Below are positions 1 to 12,129 of a stretch of DNA of 64,000 bases, piece by piece (within the stretch, counting starts at the first letter, position 1; each line of letters starts with the position of its first letter). The stretch covers positions 1,674,001-1,738,000 of the forward strand of contig JAITYX010000017.1 of the NCBI GenBank assembly GCA_021018815.1. The letters run 5' to 3'. Both the position numbers and the translations under genes were made by a program. Under the pieces are notes generated by a model. That model ran no database searches, was not told the origin of the DNA, and saw nothing but the letters and a program-made list of their open reading frames with translations. The DNA comes from Talinum fruticosum (taxonomy: Eukaryota; Streptophyta; Magnoliopsida; Caryophyllales; Talinaceae).

Positions 1-807
1 TTATGGAGGAAGGGTCATGAATATGCAATATCAAATCATTATGATCGGCATTGTGTTTGGGAAGAGGTGGAGCGAAACAAAAGGCTTAATAAATACAACC
101 ACACCTTGATAGATCAACAATTTGCATTTTACCAGGCTGATGGGTTGAAGAAATTCAATGCCTCTGATCCCGACAATTTACTTCGCAGCAGTATGTCTCT
201 ATGCATCTACTTATTTCTCTCATTATTTTCTATTCAAGAAATTCACGGAGGTGCTTAGTGCTATTCTAACTAATGATTTTGGTTTGTTTGTTCTCTTGAC
301 AGATGTACCTGAAGGGTCCTTGATTATAAGAGCACACACACCTATGTCAAATTTGTTCTCTTGTCTTTGGTTTAATGAGGTTGACCGTTTCACTCCAAGG
401 GATCAGTTAAGCTTTGCATATACATACCAGAAGTTGAGAAACAAAAACCCTGACAAGCTATTTTATCTCCACATGTTCAAGGTAAGGACTATGCAAAAGC
501 GAAGTAAATTGGTGACAGTTCAACCCCCCTCCCCCAACCCCAAAACAAACACAAAGTATGGGTTTTGTCTTGTATTTGCAAGATCTAGATGGAGACAAAT
601 TAACTCCTGCAATATTTTTTTAATAAAACATGTTTGATAGGAAAAATAAAAAGAATCCAAAAAAAGCAGAAGTTCTGCTCATTACTAGGAATTTTCATCA
701 CTTGTGTCTGGTGGACTTTGCAGGATTGTGAGAGAAGACATATAGCTAAACTGTTCCGTCACAGAAGTGAACCGAAGCATAACGTTCCTCAGGATGTGGC
801 GGAGTAG
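1..807 (+). CDS. DUF616 / MUCI70-like glycosyltransferase, 3' end only
   Basis: Last three exons of a gene that begins before the window: 1-190, 303-481 and 724-807, with a TAG stop at 805-807. Both introns are GT-AG, and the phases join exactly (the AAT codon is split 190/303). The translated tail contains SNVPEGS, WFNEVDRFTPRDQLSFAYTY, LRNKNPDKLFYLHMFK and DCERRHIAKLFRH. These are hallmarks I recall from the C-terminal half of plant DUF616 proteins (MUCI70, TOD1, EMB2756), annotated as probable Golgi hexosyltransferases linked to seed mucilage pectin or to unknown substrates. The protein ends soon after the conserved block, in a basic tail. The N-terminal membrane anchor lies outside the window. 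The family call is firm; the exact member and substrate cannot be told from this fragment. By position it may match At1g34550. Confidence 0.85.
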
Positions 808-2128
808 AGGGATACTAAGCACTGCAAACAGTTTGATTGTTTCCACTTTTCTTTTGTCTGTTATGCCAGTCATTGCCTCATCATTCTTCAGAGGATATGC
901 TTCGCTTGCTCTCCCGTGAGTTTGATGACAGGTTCTTGATGCCCGTGCAACACATTGTATACTAGAAAAGGCTCAGCCTGACAACTACATTTAGTGTGAA
1001 ACACAATAGGCAAGCGATCTGAGGAGCATAACAATTCGATATTTCGACCTAACATAGATGAAGCACCATTGGTTATTCTCTACATTCCCCATTTTGTATC
1101 GATTTCATTCCCATTCATTCCTTGGTTCAATGGCCTGGTCAGCCATAATTCTATATTTCTGTAACTGTTAAGGAGACTCGGGATAAATTACTGGTACCAT
1201 AAGTATTCTTAGGAAAATACAACAGGCGTTCTTTTTTGGGTTTTTAAAATCAGGGAAATTTTTTTGATTGGTTATGTGATGTATTGTAGCTTTTGGACGC
1301 ATTTATATTGAAAATACATGATCTTGGTGCCTATATATTGTCCACTGTCAAAAAATATTGGAGTTGTTTTAAGGGTGATCGAATTGAGGTCATGCATTTT
1401 ACAAGACCCTTTGGTTTGTGATACTTGGTTTAACAAAATTGAATAGGGATAGTATAGAATGGAAAAACGAATTTAGAAGGGTTTTGGATTGTATCAGAAT
1501 TCTTATGTCATCTGTTTAGCTTAGCTTAACCCAGATATCTGGACAAGAGCAATCGATACAAAGAGCGATGGATTCTTATGTATTGTGTTTAGCTTAACTC
1601 ATGAACGAGAGCACTAATAATGTACATTGATACCAAGAGTCATGGCTTAGCTCATAGATTAGCTCACAGACGAGACTACGAGACTAATCATTACCATGAT
1701 CGACACCAATTACCATGATCGACACCAAAAGCCACGGTTTTGTGCTGGGAGAGAGGTTTAAGGTTCTACAGTTGCAGTTCATGAAGCAACCAGGAAGGTA
1801 TTCCAACCGAAAACGAAATGTAAACCAAACATTGGCTTTCTGCGCATCTGTCAAAAAGAACGAACCAAAAGGTTAAAGAAAGGCTGCGAATTCCCAGTTT
1901 CAATGCACACGATGGCCACTGATAACAGAAACTATATCCATGAATTGGCAATCCCAGCATATCATCAGGAGACCTCATATTTTGAAAAATATGTCTTTAA
2001 GAGAGAAGAGCTGCCCACTCAAATATTTTCCAACCATTATCAAGAGTACAGGAAACATGGGACATCAGAAGAAGGGGGGTGAATTGTGGTTGACAAACCC
2101 CACTGTAGATCTAAAAATGATTCAAGAG
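808..2128. other. Convergent intergenic region between DUF616 and HISN6 3' ends
   Basis: No coding potential. It holds the 3' untranslated regions of two genes that face each other. A perfect 19-base direct repeat (TTACCATGATCGACACCAA) occurs twice back to back at 1691-1709 and 1710-1728. Around it, 1500-1740, are degenerate phrases such as 'agcttaac' and 'cgagac' that recur several times, which looks like an old decayed repeat. No gene is supported. Confidence 0.5.
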
Positions 2129-5100
2129 TTAGCTTATGAGTTCCAGGCACTTCATCAGGGCATCTGTGTGCTCAGGCTTTCCAACAGAAACGCGAACATA
2201 ACCACTCAGCTCTTTATTATTGTAGTGACGAATCATCACTCCCATCTTTGCTAGATCTTCCTGCATTTGTCGTAAACATTACAGACAAATGATTTCAGTT
2301 ATACAGATGAATGAATAACTACTGCGAAATGAATAACACCTCTAGAATTGTATCAGTTATTTGACTAAATAACGCTAAAATGTTAAAAAAACTTAGGTAA
2401 CCAGGTAAAGGAACTGTAAAAGTCCCTAGCCAATGTAATAGCTTCACAAATTGCTGACTGAAATCTCGGTTAACTGAACCAAAATGACCATGAACACCCC
2501 CATTATGACACAAGTTTAGCCTAGTTAGGCATTAGATTGCACAGCCCTGGGGTAATGAGCATTCCTAGTAAGTAGTAACTAGTTGCATTGCTTTTTTAAT
2601 ATTTGCTTTCATGTCAATTGTCAGTAATAATGCAACAAGGAGATAATACCTTAAGCTTCTTTGCGTCCAATCCAGATGCCACCTCACAGAGAATGAAGTT
2701 AGAGTAACTGGGAAAAGGTTTAAGGAATGGGACGTCCTTCAAAAGCTTAAAGAGCCTCTCACGTTCCTGCACCAAAGCATCTTTGACATTCTGGCAAGAC
2801 AATAATAGTTAGCCAGAACAAATAGAACACGAAGGCAGCCCGAACAAAATGGAGAGAATACGGCTAATAAAAGAGTTTAAGCAGGGAATTTACTTCTAGA
2901 TAGGTGGGGTTCTGCAATGCAGCGCATGCAGCCACTTCAGCGGCTACTGAAACATTATATGGTTGTTTTGCTCTCCAAAGATACTCGATAATACTTGCTG
3001 GGAATGCACCATACCCCACTCTAAGTCCAGCTAAACCTGTTTAAATAAAAAACATTATTTGGGAAATTAATTAGGAAAAAACCCTCTCTGCGATGTTTGG
3101 CTGAGCCAATCTCTGTAGTTAGGGGCAAAAATCCTGAATGCTACTGATTGCAGGATGTATACTGGATGGTATTTGTTCATTCAGGACCAACGATATGCTG
3201 CATAATAATAATTTCATGAGTAGCAAACTTCCGCCTATTTAAGTAATACATGACTCTCAGTCAAATTTTGTCTGATTTTGGGGTCAGGAAACAATCGCCT
3301 CATGATGAGAACAAGGACAACCTAAAGTAAAAGAGTTTTAAGATTGCATAAAAATTGAGTGCAAAAAAAAAAAATGACAGCATACCAGCCCTCTTGCTAA
3401 AGGTCCGAAGAACAATTAGATTCTCATGTTGCTTCACCCATTTCATTCGAGATTCTAATCCTGAGAATTCAATGTATGCTTCATCCAAAATTACTAGTAT
3501 GGGAAGCTCAAGAATCTTCAACAGAGCTTCATCACTGATTATACTGTAAAAGATGTGAAAAAGAACTAATATAGTCAATAGATTGCAATTATATACCAAA
3601 ATGCATAAAAGACGCAACAAAAACACTTTTACTCATACTCATTTATGCATATTTAGGGTGTCAACCATCTGACAGTAGTGTCCATATCAGACTAGGAAAT
3701 TTCCTATCATAAACAGAACTAACGTGCAGAATAGTCCGTCTGACAAATATGCTTCACTAAAGGCACACCATCATACTTGTAGAAACAGGACTAGTTTTCA
3801 TGGCTAAACAACAAATATTTATTCCCCAAAACAGATGATTAGTCACTCACCTCCCATCTGGATTGTTTGGGGAAGTAAGGAATATGCATTTTGGTTTCTC
3901 AAGATGAACAATCTCTGAAATTCGTTCTACATCCAAGCTAAAATCAGCATTCCTTGGAACTGCAATGATATAATAAACAGCTTGCTCAATAGAATTGTAA
4001 AGTGAATAAATACTTAATAAAGGATAAAAAAAGAAAAAGAAAGATGGTGTAGAACTGAGAGCTGTATACAAGAAACAGATAATATAGCCAAATACTAGTT
4101 AACTAAAAACAATCAGCATGTCCAGTTGTTCGTACCCTTGATAACAGCAGCTGCATTCACATTTGCATCAAATTCATACATTGTAAACGTTGGTGGGCAG
4201 TCAAGTATTTTGTCACCAGGTTCCAATACACAACTGAACTACAAGATCATTTTAAAACAAATTATAAGACATAAACCTCTTAGAACATGCTGCTAGTTGA
4301 AGATGGGCAAAAAGGTACATTGCTAGCATAATATTTAACATTGGAGCAGAAGGCTAAAATATAATCGCTAACCGCATGATCAAATCAATGAGCTCATCAG
4401 CACCGCAGCCAACAAGTATATAATCAGACTCAAGGCCTGAGTCTTCTGCTAAGGCAGCACGTAATGTACGACTTTCTGGGTCAGGATATATGTAAGGAAA
4501 TTTCATTGTCCCCAGAGCTTCAAACACCTAAATCATTGTTAAGAAATAAAAATTTATCGTAAAACTGGGATTAAGTGTTAAAAGGAGTTGAACACATCTA
4601 ACAGTCTCAGGGAACTCAAGTTCTCGTCACTTGCCTCTGGCGGTGGACCATATGGGTTCTCGTTTGCATCCAATTTGATTATATCCTCAGGTTTCCTACC
4701 AAGGCGAGTTGACAAAACCTATCACAGTCCAGGAGCGATCAGCAAATATGATCAAGTCCGGGAGAATACTCTCTTTTAAAATTTAAACTAATCAAATTGA
4801 CCATGCATTCCAAAAATATACCCTCACTTCCTACTATCCGCAAAAGAGAAAAGCTCTATCTTGAAAAGTAATAGAAATTATACATGCATACCCTGATAAG
4901 ATAGCCTTTGCCTAATTGTATGAACAATTATAAACAAAGAACATAAATGTTCCTTCCCATATATATCACTACAGAATTCAGTAGCAATTAATTCTAGGTT
5001 CAGAAGCAAAGTTGTATGAATAAAAAGCAAAAGTATAATCAAATAGGAAGGGAATTCCATGAATTATTACCTCAAAAGGCAAAATGGGTTGATAGGGAGA

Positions 5101-5298
5101 TAGTTTTCTGAGATGGGGTCTGATAAAAGAGTCCCCAGTCACCTTTTGTTGGCCCTCTTCACTCACTGGTTTAACAGGCAATGTGGAGGCCATAGCCACC
5201 ACCCTTCTCTGATTGCCCTCAAATCCACAACTGGGTTTATCAAGATTTGACTTGATCATGCACGGAGAGGAAGTATTGCACAAATCAAACACACCCAT
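2129..5298 (-). CDS. HISN6: Histidinol-phosphate aminotransferase, chloroplast
   Basis: PLP enzyme that makes L-histidinol phosphate from imidazole acetol phosphate and glutamate, in the plastid His pathway. Exons on the minus strand: 5298-5071, 4718-4635, 4527-4373, 4233-4136, 3959-3851, 3543-3386, 3036-2894, 2790-2650, 2260-2129. Their sum is 1248 bases, 415 residues, with no break. Residues 1-60 form a Ser/Arg-rich transit peptide. Then come the [13 protein letters not shown] substrate-binding motif, [20 protein letters not shown], the LDEAYIEF block with the PLP-contacting Asp and Tyr, and TFSKRAGLAGLR, whose Lys forms the Schiff base. The end ([16 protein letters not shown]) is complete. 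Intron 2 has a GC donor (AG|GCAAGT, GC at 4633-4634); no GT alternative keeps the frame. Three TGGGCC boxes lie upstream at 5830-5915. HISC-type class I/II aminotransferase; very confident. Confidence 0.95.
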
Positions 5299-7224
5299 TA
5301 AACCTGCATAGCCTTCCCAATTAGGGTTTCATCTCAATAACCAAATTAGACTACCCAACTAAACCAAAGTTCACATCTTTATACTGGGGGCTCAAAATTC
5401 CACCATGAAACCAATATTTTAATTCATTTGACATGATTACAAAAGCACAGAGATAGCGCACCTGGAGGGCAGTAATGGCTGTTGGTCAGAGGAGAGAGAA
5501 GGGTGAATAAAGACCTAGAAATCTGCAGAATCTTTGGGCGTTTCAGAGTTCAGACAAAGTGAGTAAGCAATGAGCATAAACAAGTTACAAAATGCAACCC
5601 AGAGGGTGGAATTTTCCTTTAAAATACCAAGTTGGAGCTGCTTTGCTAATATCCAATTTCACTTTGTCCTTTCACAAAATGGATGCCATTTCCATATTCG
5701 AGCAGCCGATATGGAAATTCTGAAAACCACCCAAAAAAGGAGAACGAGAGAGAAAATAAAACAAATTGACAAACGAAAGGTACTCAAAAAAGGCTTTAAC
5801 TTGCCAAAAAAAAAAAAAAGAAGAAAAAAGGCCCATAGCCATAGCACAGAAATTTTGTTTCTAGAAGGCCTGGCCCAACTTAAACTCTGCCCTGAAATCA
5901 GCAGTATTTGGCCCAGTATCGTCCATTAAACCCCATAACACCCACCTTTTTCTTTTCTTTTTTAAATGGATAAATTTAGTAACTTTAATAAATTTCGAAC
6001 GTTATTTACAAAAATTGACAGGCATAATTGGAGTTTGGAAGGTCTAACAAAAAATAATCTCTGTTCTTTTCAATTATGATATGAAAATAATTTTATATAC
6101 CTGATATACAATAGTCTCACATAATTTTATCGTTAATTTTGATGCTAACAAAAAATACATTTTTGATAGAGATAATTTATATATTTAACATGGAAAACAA
6201 GTCTTCCTTAATCATTTTATAAATCATTAAAATTGAAAAATGGAATGCCAAAGTATCAAAAGTTAAAAAGGTGAAAGACTTTTATTTTTGGGTGTTCTCA
6301 AAACATTTTCAATTCTTGCCAAATATCTCCATAAAGCCTTCTTTGAATTATGATCATTACCCTATCCAAGCATTCTTTTCTCTTCAATCAAGGCTGAAAA
6401 CTTGGACTTTTGTTCACATTATTATGCTATGGATAGCAAGTGAATAGTGACCAATTTAGCTTTCGGTTCTCCTATTTATGCGCACACGTATAATAAAAAG
6501 TATAAGCATTAACGTTATAAGTTTGATATCGTCTTTAGAAACTTTATCAGGTAAACTATATCAGCTGCAAATAAACACATAGAGGGATGGAGGATATTGC
6601 TGGCTTTTCTGGTAGACCAACCTAATTTGCATGTTTCATCTATGCATTGGTCGTTATGCAGAAATGAACAAATACACAGTGTTTGGATGATGCTTTTCTT
6701 TGGTGACTTCTTCATATTTCTAACCAAATGGGGCCTGTTTGGTAGCTCATTGAAAACTGCTTCTGAATATGATTAAAAATATTATACCTTTGGCTGTTGG
6801 AGAATACACAAAATTTATTTCAGGCCTTCAATCATAGTGAAGTCAATAAGACAACCATGACATTTTCTTATTCATTACCCAAGTCCACAAACTTCTAATA
6901 TTCAACTCAAATCAATGATTTCTTAATTAAAATAAACTAAAAAACCCAAAAAAAAAAAAAAAACAGAAGATCATATCATATGCTAGCCGATAAAGAGGAG
7001 CTTTCATATCAGCATAAAAGAATCAGAACATGGTAAACTGCCAATAATTGTTTCTGTATAGTGGCATATGTATGAAACAAATTACAAGTTTCAAATTTAC
7101 ATGACCAATCATCACTGGGTTTCAGAAACCATGTCTCTGACAACTTATGTCATGAATAATTGGACTGTTCACATACTGACCTTATGAAATTCTACTCAAA
7201 ATAATCACGTATTGCTGTCAATTC
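5299..7224. promoter_or_regulatory. HISN6 upstream region with Site II (TGGGCC) cluster
   Basis: The 5' side of HISN6. Read on the minus strand, TGGGCC occurs at about 5830-5835, 5872-5877 and 5910-5915, the Site II element bound by TCP factors in many plant housekeeping promoters. A 5' leader, perhaps with an intron, may occupy 5299-5560, but its splice sites cannot be fixed. From 5940 to 7224 the DNA is AT-rich with A-runs and no gene. The tip GGGGCCTGTTTGGTAGC near 6730 resembles a hAT-type element end, but I found no partner. Confidence 0.4.
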
Positions 7225-7766
7225 TTATGATCTCTTCTTCGAAGATGATTGCTGGGAATGATGAAGAAGAAAGAGCTTTCTGAAGACCTTCATAAGGACC
7301 ACCACACTAGGCTTCTTGCCATTCTTGATCACTTTCTTATTATCATCACCATAACCAGTGTTCTTAACCAGCCTGAATGAAGTAGGAACACACCCAAATT
7401 CCATCAACTTGTTTTGGCCTCCTCGCGAGTAATTATGGAGGTTAATCATCCTTGAATCGCGATCTTTTCTACAAACTTCATCATTCAAGTTCAAATCCTC
7501 CCACAACATGTCCATCTTCTCTTCATCTTGATCATCTTGACCCCCACAACCCATCCTAAGTCTCTTCAACAGGCTTCTTTCTACATAACTAGAGCAACTC
7601 TTTCTTTGATCATCAACAACATGGGTGGCCTTATTCTCTGGTTGCTGGGAGTAGGAGGGGGCAGGAGAGGCGGCAGGGAGAGGTGCCATAGCGGAGGGGA
7701 GTCGATGGGGCTGTTGGTGGGGTCGGAAATGGGGAAGGTGAAGTCTTGATCAGTAGTAGTGGCCAT
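7225..7766 (-). CDS. Small plant-specific protein of unknown function (frameshifted)
   Basis: Single exon read from ATG 7766-7764 to TAA 7227-7225. It opens MATTTDQDFTFPISDP and continues SPIDSPPLWHLS; the frame then breaks and resumes one base over with PAASPAPSYSQQPE through to LLHHSQQSSSKKRS. The two overlapping frames join as HLS-PAASP if one C is added to the CCC run at 7676-7678 (GGG on the + strand), which gives 181 codons with the stop. I recall plant proteins with this layout: an N-terminal TDQDFTFP...PIDSPPLW segment, an acidic middle with EEKMDMLWEDLN, and a basic C-terminus with VVLMKVFRKLFLLH. No enzyme motif, signal peptide or membrane segment is visible. The function is not known to me. 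The basic end could be a nuclear or peripheral-membrane signal, but that is a guess. The frameshift is probably a sequence error. Confidence 0.65.
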
Positions 7767-9777
7767 TGAGTTTGGCTCATCAAGCTCTTCTAAATAGGGA
7801 GGGAAAGAAAGGGTGGGTGTTGGGGGTTTAATTTTAGATGTGGGTTTGGTTGGGTTTTGTTCCTTTTTTTTTTTTGGGTTGTTTTGGTATGTGGGCAAGG
7901 TTTTCTAGTCGTTCAACTGCTTGAGACAAAGGAATGAATTGAAATGATATGGTTTTGGTTTTGGTCTTCTTCCTTTTGAGGTGAGTTTTGTTCCTTATTT
8001 TTTAAGAAGTAGGTCCTCCATACATGTGACTAGTTGAAGGCTAAACTCTTAGGTCTAAAGTCCATAGTTTGGCTTTCCCTGAACAATATTGACTAACTTC
8101 ACAAAAGTTGCTTTTCTATAAATTTTTTTTTTATAATTTAAGCAAAGGTATTATTTTTTCGTACCGTGAACATTTAAGGTAAAAGTTCTCCCAATAAGTT
8201 TGTTTATGGAGATTCGAACTCGTATTCTCCTCCTTATCGAGGATAAGACCGTTACTAACACTTTCTCTCACTTTTATTTTTATCTTTTCCCGTTTGTTAT
8301 TTAGAAACGATGGTTATGTTCATTAATAACATATCTAGAGCTCTATGCAATTAAATTAAACCCTTCAAATCTTAAAATTAGGAAAGACTTGCATCGGATG
8401 GTGATGTTAGTCATGAACATATGATTGCTAGATGTTTATTTGGTTATCTTCTATTGATTAAGGGTCATTGAAAATTAAATTAGCACCAAATTTCAACATT
8501 AAAAGATTTTTTTCTTTTAAGTATTTTTTTATTGAAAGAATAAAAATAACACCGATGAAAATTAAATTCCTGGAATTGCATTGATGTTCTTTTGATTTTG
8601 TTAACCTCGTAAAGGATTATAACAAGGACTGTTACTAAGTCTTCAAGTCAATAGCAGAAGAAAGACATTGATTTTTCAACGCAAAACGAGTCTTTTGGCA
8701 GATTATGCATTGCAAATCAGGTTCTGGATTTTTCTTCACAATAATGGCCCTTGAAAGAGACATGTAAACAAGAGAAACATTTCTTGTGGAAGTCCGAAAA
8801 AAAAAAAAACAACAATGGAACCCTCCTTGTCAACATGACAGTATATCAAGCGCCCTTGAATTTTTTTAATTCCGATCAAAGACGTTGGATTATAATCCAA
8901 TGATGAATTTATAAGTGATTTAATATGTATTATAAGAACTTGTCATAATTATAATCTAACTATACAGATCTGATGAGAATATAATAATTTAGACTTTAAT
9001 ACATCTATAGTAAGGGGTGGACTTTACATGTGTAGAGTAAGCATGAGCTCTAAATGGATATTAAGCTCTTGAAATTTTTCCGAACTTGACATTCTCCAAA
9101 ACGAATCAGTTATATTTAATCCCAACATTCAAAAACAGGCCTAAATATGGTATCAAATTGCAGCAACGGGGTGACTAAGATACCACTTGTGAGGTGAGAC
9201 AGAAGGATGGATAAAAAGTTTTTTTATAAAAATTTTAATTTAACACAACTGAATTATCTATAATCAAGAATATGTGAATAAGTTTCACAAAATGTAACAC
9301 TTTAATACGTCCTCGAATATATGAATAACAATAACTCATACGAGAGTTTAATTATGAAATTCTATTTCTTAAAGCATATATGATTTTAATTTTATTTCTT
9401 ATAAAATGAACTCCTAATTTTGGATATTTATTAATTAGACAAACTAGACAACTTATCCAAAACTTACACCAAAAAATGGAGAAAAAAAAAACAGGAGAAA
9501 AAAATGGAGAAAGGGAAATCTCTCAGAACAATAAAACGTGGCAGAAGGTCTTGAAAAAAAAAAGAATATTTGAAAATAAGTTGAGATTGATTCATTTTAT
9601 GTGTAGATCCATTGGCATACTTCCATTTCATGCATCCGACTCACACTAAAATTGGTAGACTTGGAATAAATTGCCTTCATATCATGGCAATGTCACTCCT
9701 CTATTCAACAAGACTGGCCCATCGTTGTTGGGCCCGACCAAGGCCCACCTATTTTGGACTCACTTCTAGTACCTGCA
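7767..9777. other. AT-rich intergenic DNA, no gene seen
   Basis: Upstream of the small protein gene. No ORF here has recognisable homology. It contains A/T runs (8110-8130, 8515-8535, 9481-9490), a 16-base perfect palindrome TTGGATTATAATCCAA at 8885-8900, and an isolated GAGTTCGAATCTCC on the minus strand at about 8208-8222 that resembles a Pol III B box. No tRNA can be folded there. Nothing else is supported. Confidence 0.4.
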
Positions 9778-10346
9778 AAGCCGACCGAACCGAACGGGTC
9801 AACCCGAACGACCGAAACCCAAACCGAACCGACATCCGAAACAGTTGAATCGATTTTGACCCGAAAACCGAAATGAACCGACCCGAACTGAACCGACCCG
9901 AAATGACCCGAACCGAAACCGACCCGAATGCAAAATGACCCGAACCGAAATCGAACCGAACCCAAAATGACCCGAACCGAATCAGATCCGAATCGATTTA
10001 ACCCCAATAAAAGTGACCCAACCCACATTTTTTTGTTGGGTCTCTCGGGATGTACTTTAGTGCCTATAGTGGTACAATTTTGAATCGATTTTGACCCAAA
10101 AGTGACCCGATTACGACTAGATCCGAAATTAACCCGAATCGAACCCGAACGAGATTGACCCGAAGTTGAACCGAACCGAAGTTGACCCGAACCGAAACCG
10201 AACGAACCCGAACGAGATCGACCGAAGTTTACCCGAACCGAAGTTGGCCCGAACCCGAACCCGAACCGAACCCGAACAAGATTGACCCGAAGTTAACCCG
10301 AACCGAACTAACTCGAACCGAACCCGAACCGAATGACCCGATTGCC
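9778..10346. repeat. ACCCGAACCGA-type tandem repeat, two blocks
   Basis: Degenerate short tandem array built from 5-7 base words such as CCGAA, ACCCGA and TGACCCGAA. It fills about 9778-10018 and 10084-10345, with a unique spacer of about 65 bases between. The array reads as Asn-Arg-Thr-Glu/Asp-Pro peptides on the + strand and as Gly-Ser-Val-rich peptides on the - strand, which explains the long spurious ORFs there. It is much richer in GC than its surroundings. Such CCGAA-type arrays are familiar in plant intergenic DNA. They resemble telomere-like words but are not the canonical TTTAGGG. Confidence 0.85.
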
Positions 10347-11459
10347 AGGTATATGTACGACATGTATTTGCTCCAAACCAGCAAATTCTTATATGCTCCG
10401 ATGATCTTAGGAGTGACTGCGGATTTTGAAAAAACTTTGACGGGTGTGTATATGTTTGTTATTTGCATGCTTTTCTAATGTTAGATTTGAATCGTAGATA
10501 TTTGTAGTCTCCACTTTTAAAATCAATTTCGGAATTGAATTAAACAACAAAAATTAATTTTTTTGGTTTAAAGAATATGAATGTCAACATGTCACATTAT
10601 TCACATATATTTTAAAATTAATGGACATAAAAATCAATTTTTTGGTTTAAAGAATATGAATGTCAACACGTGACATTCTTCACATGTATTTTAAAATTAA
10701 TGGGCATTCCAATAGCATTATTAAAAAGGGTTTGTTAGGTAACGAAACAATGGTTTAGTCTTCACACCACCCAAAAAAATAAACCTAGTTCTCTTTTTCC
10801 ATCTCTTCTGAATTTTTTTTTTAAATTTAGGGAATTTCATCTCTAATAAAAATATACTTCCTCCAATAACTATTTAAAATAACAGTTTATCTTACCGTAC
10901 TTACCGATATTATGATGAGAATAAAAATTTTGCAAGTGTCTTTTTTTTTTTTTAATTGGGTTACTAATTATTTTATTTAGTTTGAAGGTTGATAAGTCAC
11001 CCCCAAAAGATTCATGATCATCTCTCAAATAAAAATTCCCCCTAAACTCACTAAAATTACCCCTAAATTCACTAAACCGTCTTATCATGTCTTTTACATA
11101 CGTGAATTATGATATGTGTCGTGCACTAAGACACTTTTTAAATGTCTTATTTCAATTAAAAATTAATATGTTGTATGATCTAAAACGCCCAATTTTTTGA
11201 TAGTTGTAATCAATTATCAACTATAAAATTTTACTATTCATCAATTATATCGATGAGAATAAAATGACACTCTAACCTAATCGGACCAACCATATCCGCC
11301 AAGACATATAATATGCGTATTTTATAATTGTGTAAAATTATATAAAAGGATGATATTAAACAATTTATAAGTTAATATCATTATACTACTTAATCATATT
11401 AATTTTTTTAATTTAATAACAATAATATAATTTTTAAATTAAATATGGCATTTAAAAAT
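10347..11459. other. Intergenic DNA with an 80-base tandem duplication
   Basis: AT-rich DNA without a gene. The main structure is a direct duplication: about 10549-10628 and 10629-10708 share the long core TTTGGTTTAAAGAATATGAA followed by TGTCAACA, then a diverged stretch and TTTTAAAATTAATGG. Only a few bases differ. The rest, 10709-11459, is A/T-rich with several poly-T runs and no recognised element. Confidence 0.7.
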
Positions 11460-11762
11460 ATCAAGTGTTCGGATTGAAATGTCACTTAATTATTTCAAAA
11501 TGTCAAAAATGCTACTAATTAATTTGATAATCAATGATTGCCAGTGGACTCATTATTAACGGTTAAAAATTCCACTCGATGAAATTTTAATCATACACGT
11601 GTCACTAGATAAGTGGTGTAGGAACGGATAAAGTGAGTTTCATTGGCATTTTTTACCCATAATAATTAATTAAATCACAATAGTTGATCATGAAATTAAT
11701 TAGTGGTATTTTTGACATTTTGAGATAATTCATTGATATTTTAATCCGAGCACTCAAAAGAT
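11460..11762. mobile_element. Foldback MITE-like element with ~80-base inverted repeats
   Basis: The first ~80 bases (from 11460: AAGTGTTCGGATT, then TTTCAAAATGTCAAAAAT and CTACTAATTAATTT) recur as an imperfect reverse complement in the last ~80 bases (about 11680-11760, ending AATCCGAGCACTCAA). The middle is about 140 bases. It has no coding capacity, so it would be a non-autonomous element moved by some unlinked transposase. No clean target-site duplication is visible, so superfamily and exact ends are uncertain. It lies about 370 bases before the LRR kinase start codon. Confidence 0.7.
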
Positions 11763-12129
11763 ATGAAGCATGTCATTTTCCGACTTCGGTTTCACCAAAA
11801 CATTTGTGTTCAATAAAAGGCCTGAGAAAAAAAAAGAAAAAGAAAAAGACCTGCACTTTGTAGTCTCCAGTCAAAGGTCAAAGCAACTGTTCGAGAAGTT
11901 AGACTGCACAAGTCTTTGCTCCCCTCTTTTTCCGGTCAATGTCCACCCCTCCCAACAAGCCAAGCACTCTGCAGCTCTCTCTCTCTCCCTCAAAATTCAT
12001 TCTGTCTTCGGCTCCTGCCTTAACTGTGAACACCCTCCTCGTGTTCTGGGCCTCTTTCCTTATTGCTTCCCTGCACAAATACAACCAACAAATTAAAATC
12101 ACTAGAAAGTAGAAACATACATAGCCAGC
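11763..12129 (+). promoter_or_regulatory. Leader and proximal promoter of the LRR kinase gene
   Basis: Region between the foldback element and the ATG at 12130. It contains a CT tract (about 11975-11988), typical of plant 5' leaders, and a pyrimidine-rich stretch. No clear TATA box could be assigned. The transcription start is unknown. Confidence 0.3.

Noticed and set aside
7581..7898. A 105-residue minus-strand ORF overlapping the small protein gene
   Set aside because: It is the N-terminal frame of the same gene read past the frameshift into a Pro-rich nonsense tail.
8205..8290. Possible tRNA or SINE (B-box GAGTTCGAATCTCC on minus strand)
   Set aside because: No cloverleaf and no A box; a single B-box word in AT-rich DNA is not enough.
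9612..10478. Long ORFs on both strands in the CCGAA array
   Set aside because: They are low-complexity translations of a tandem repeat and have no family match.
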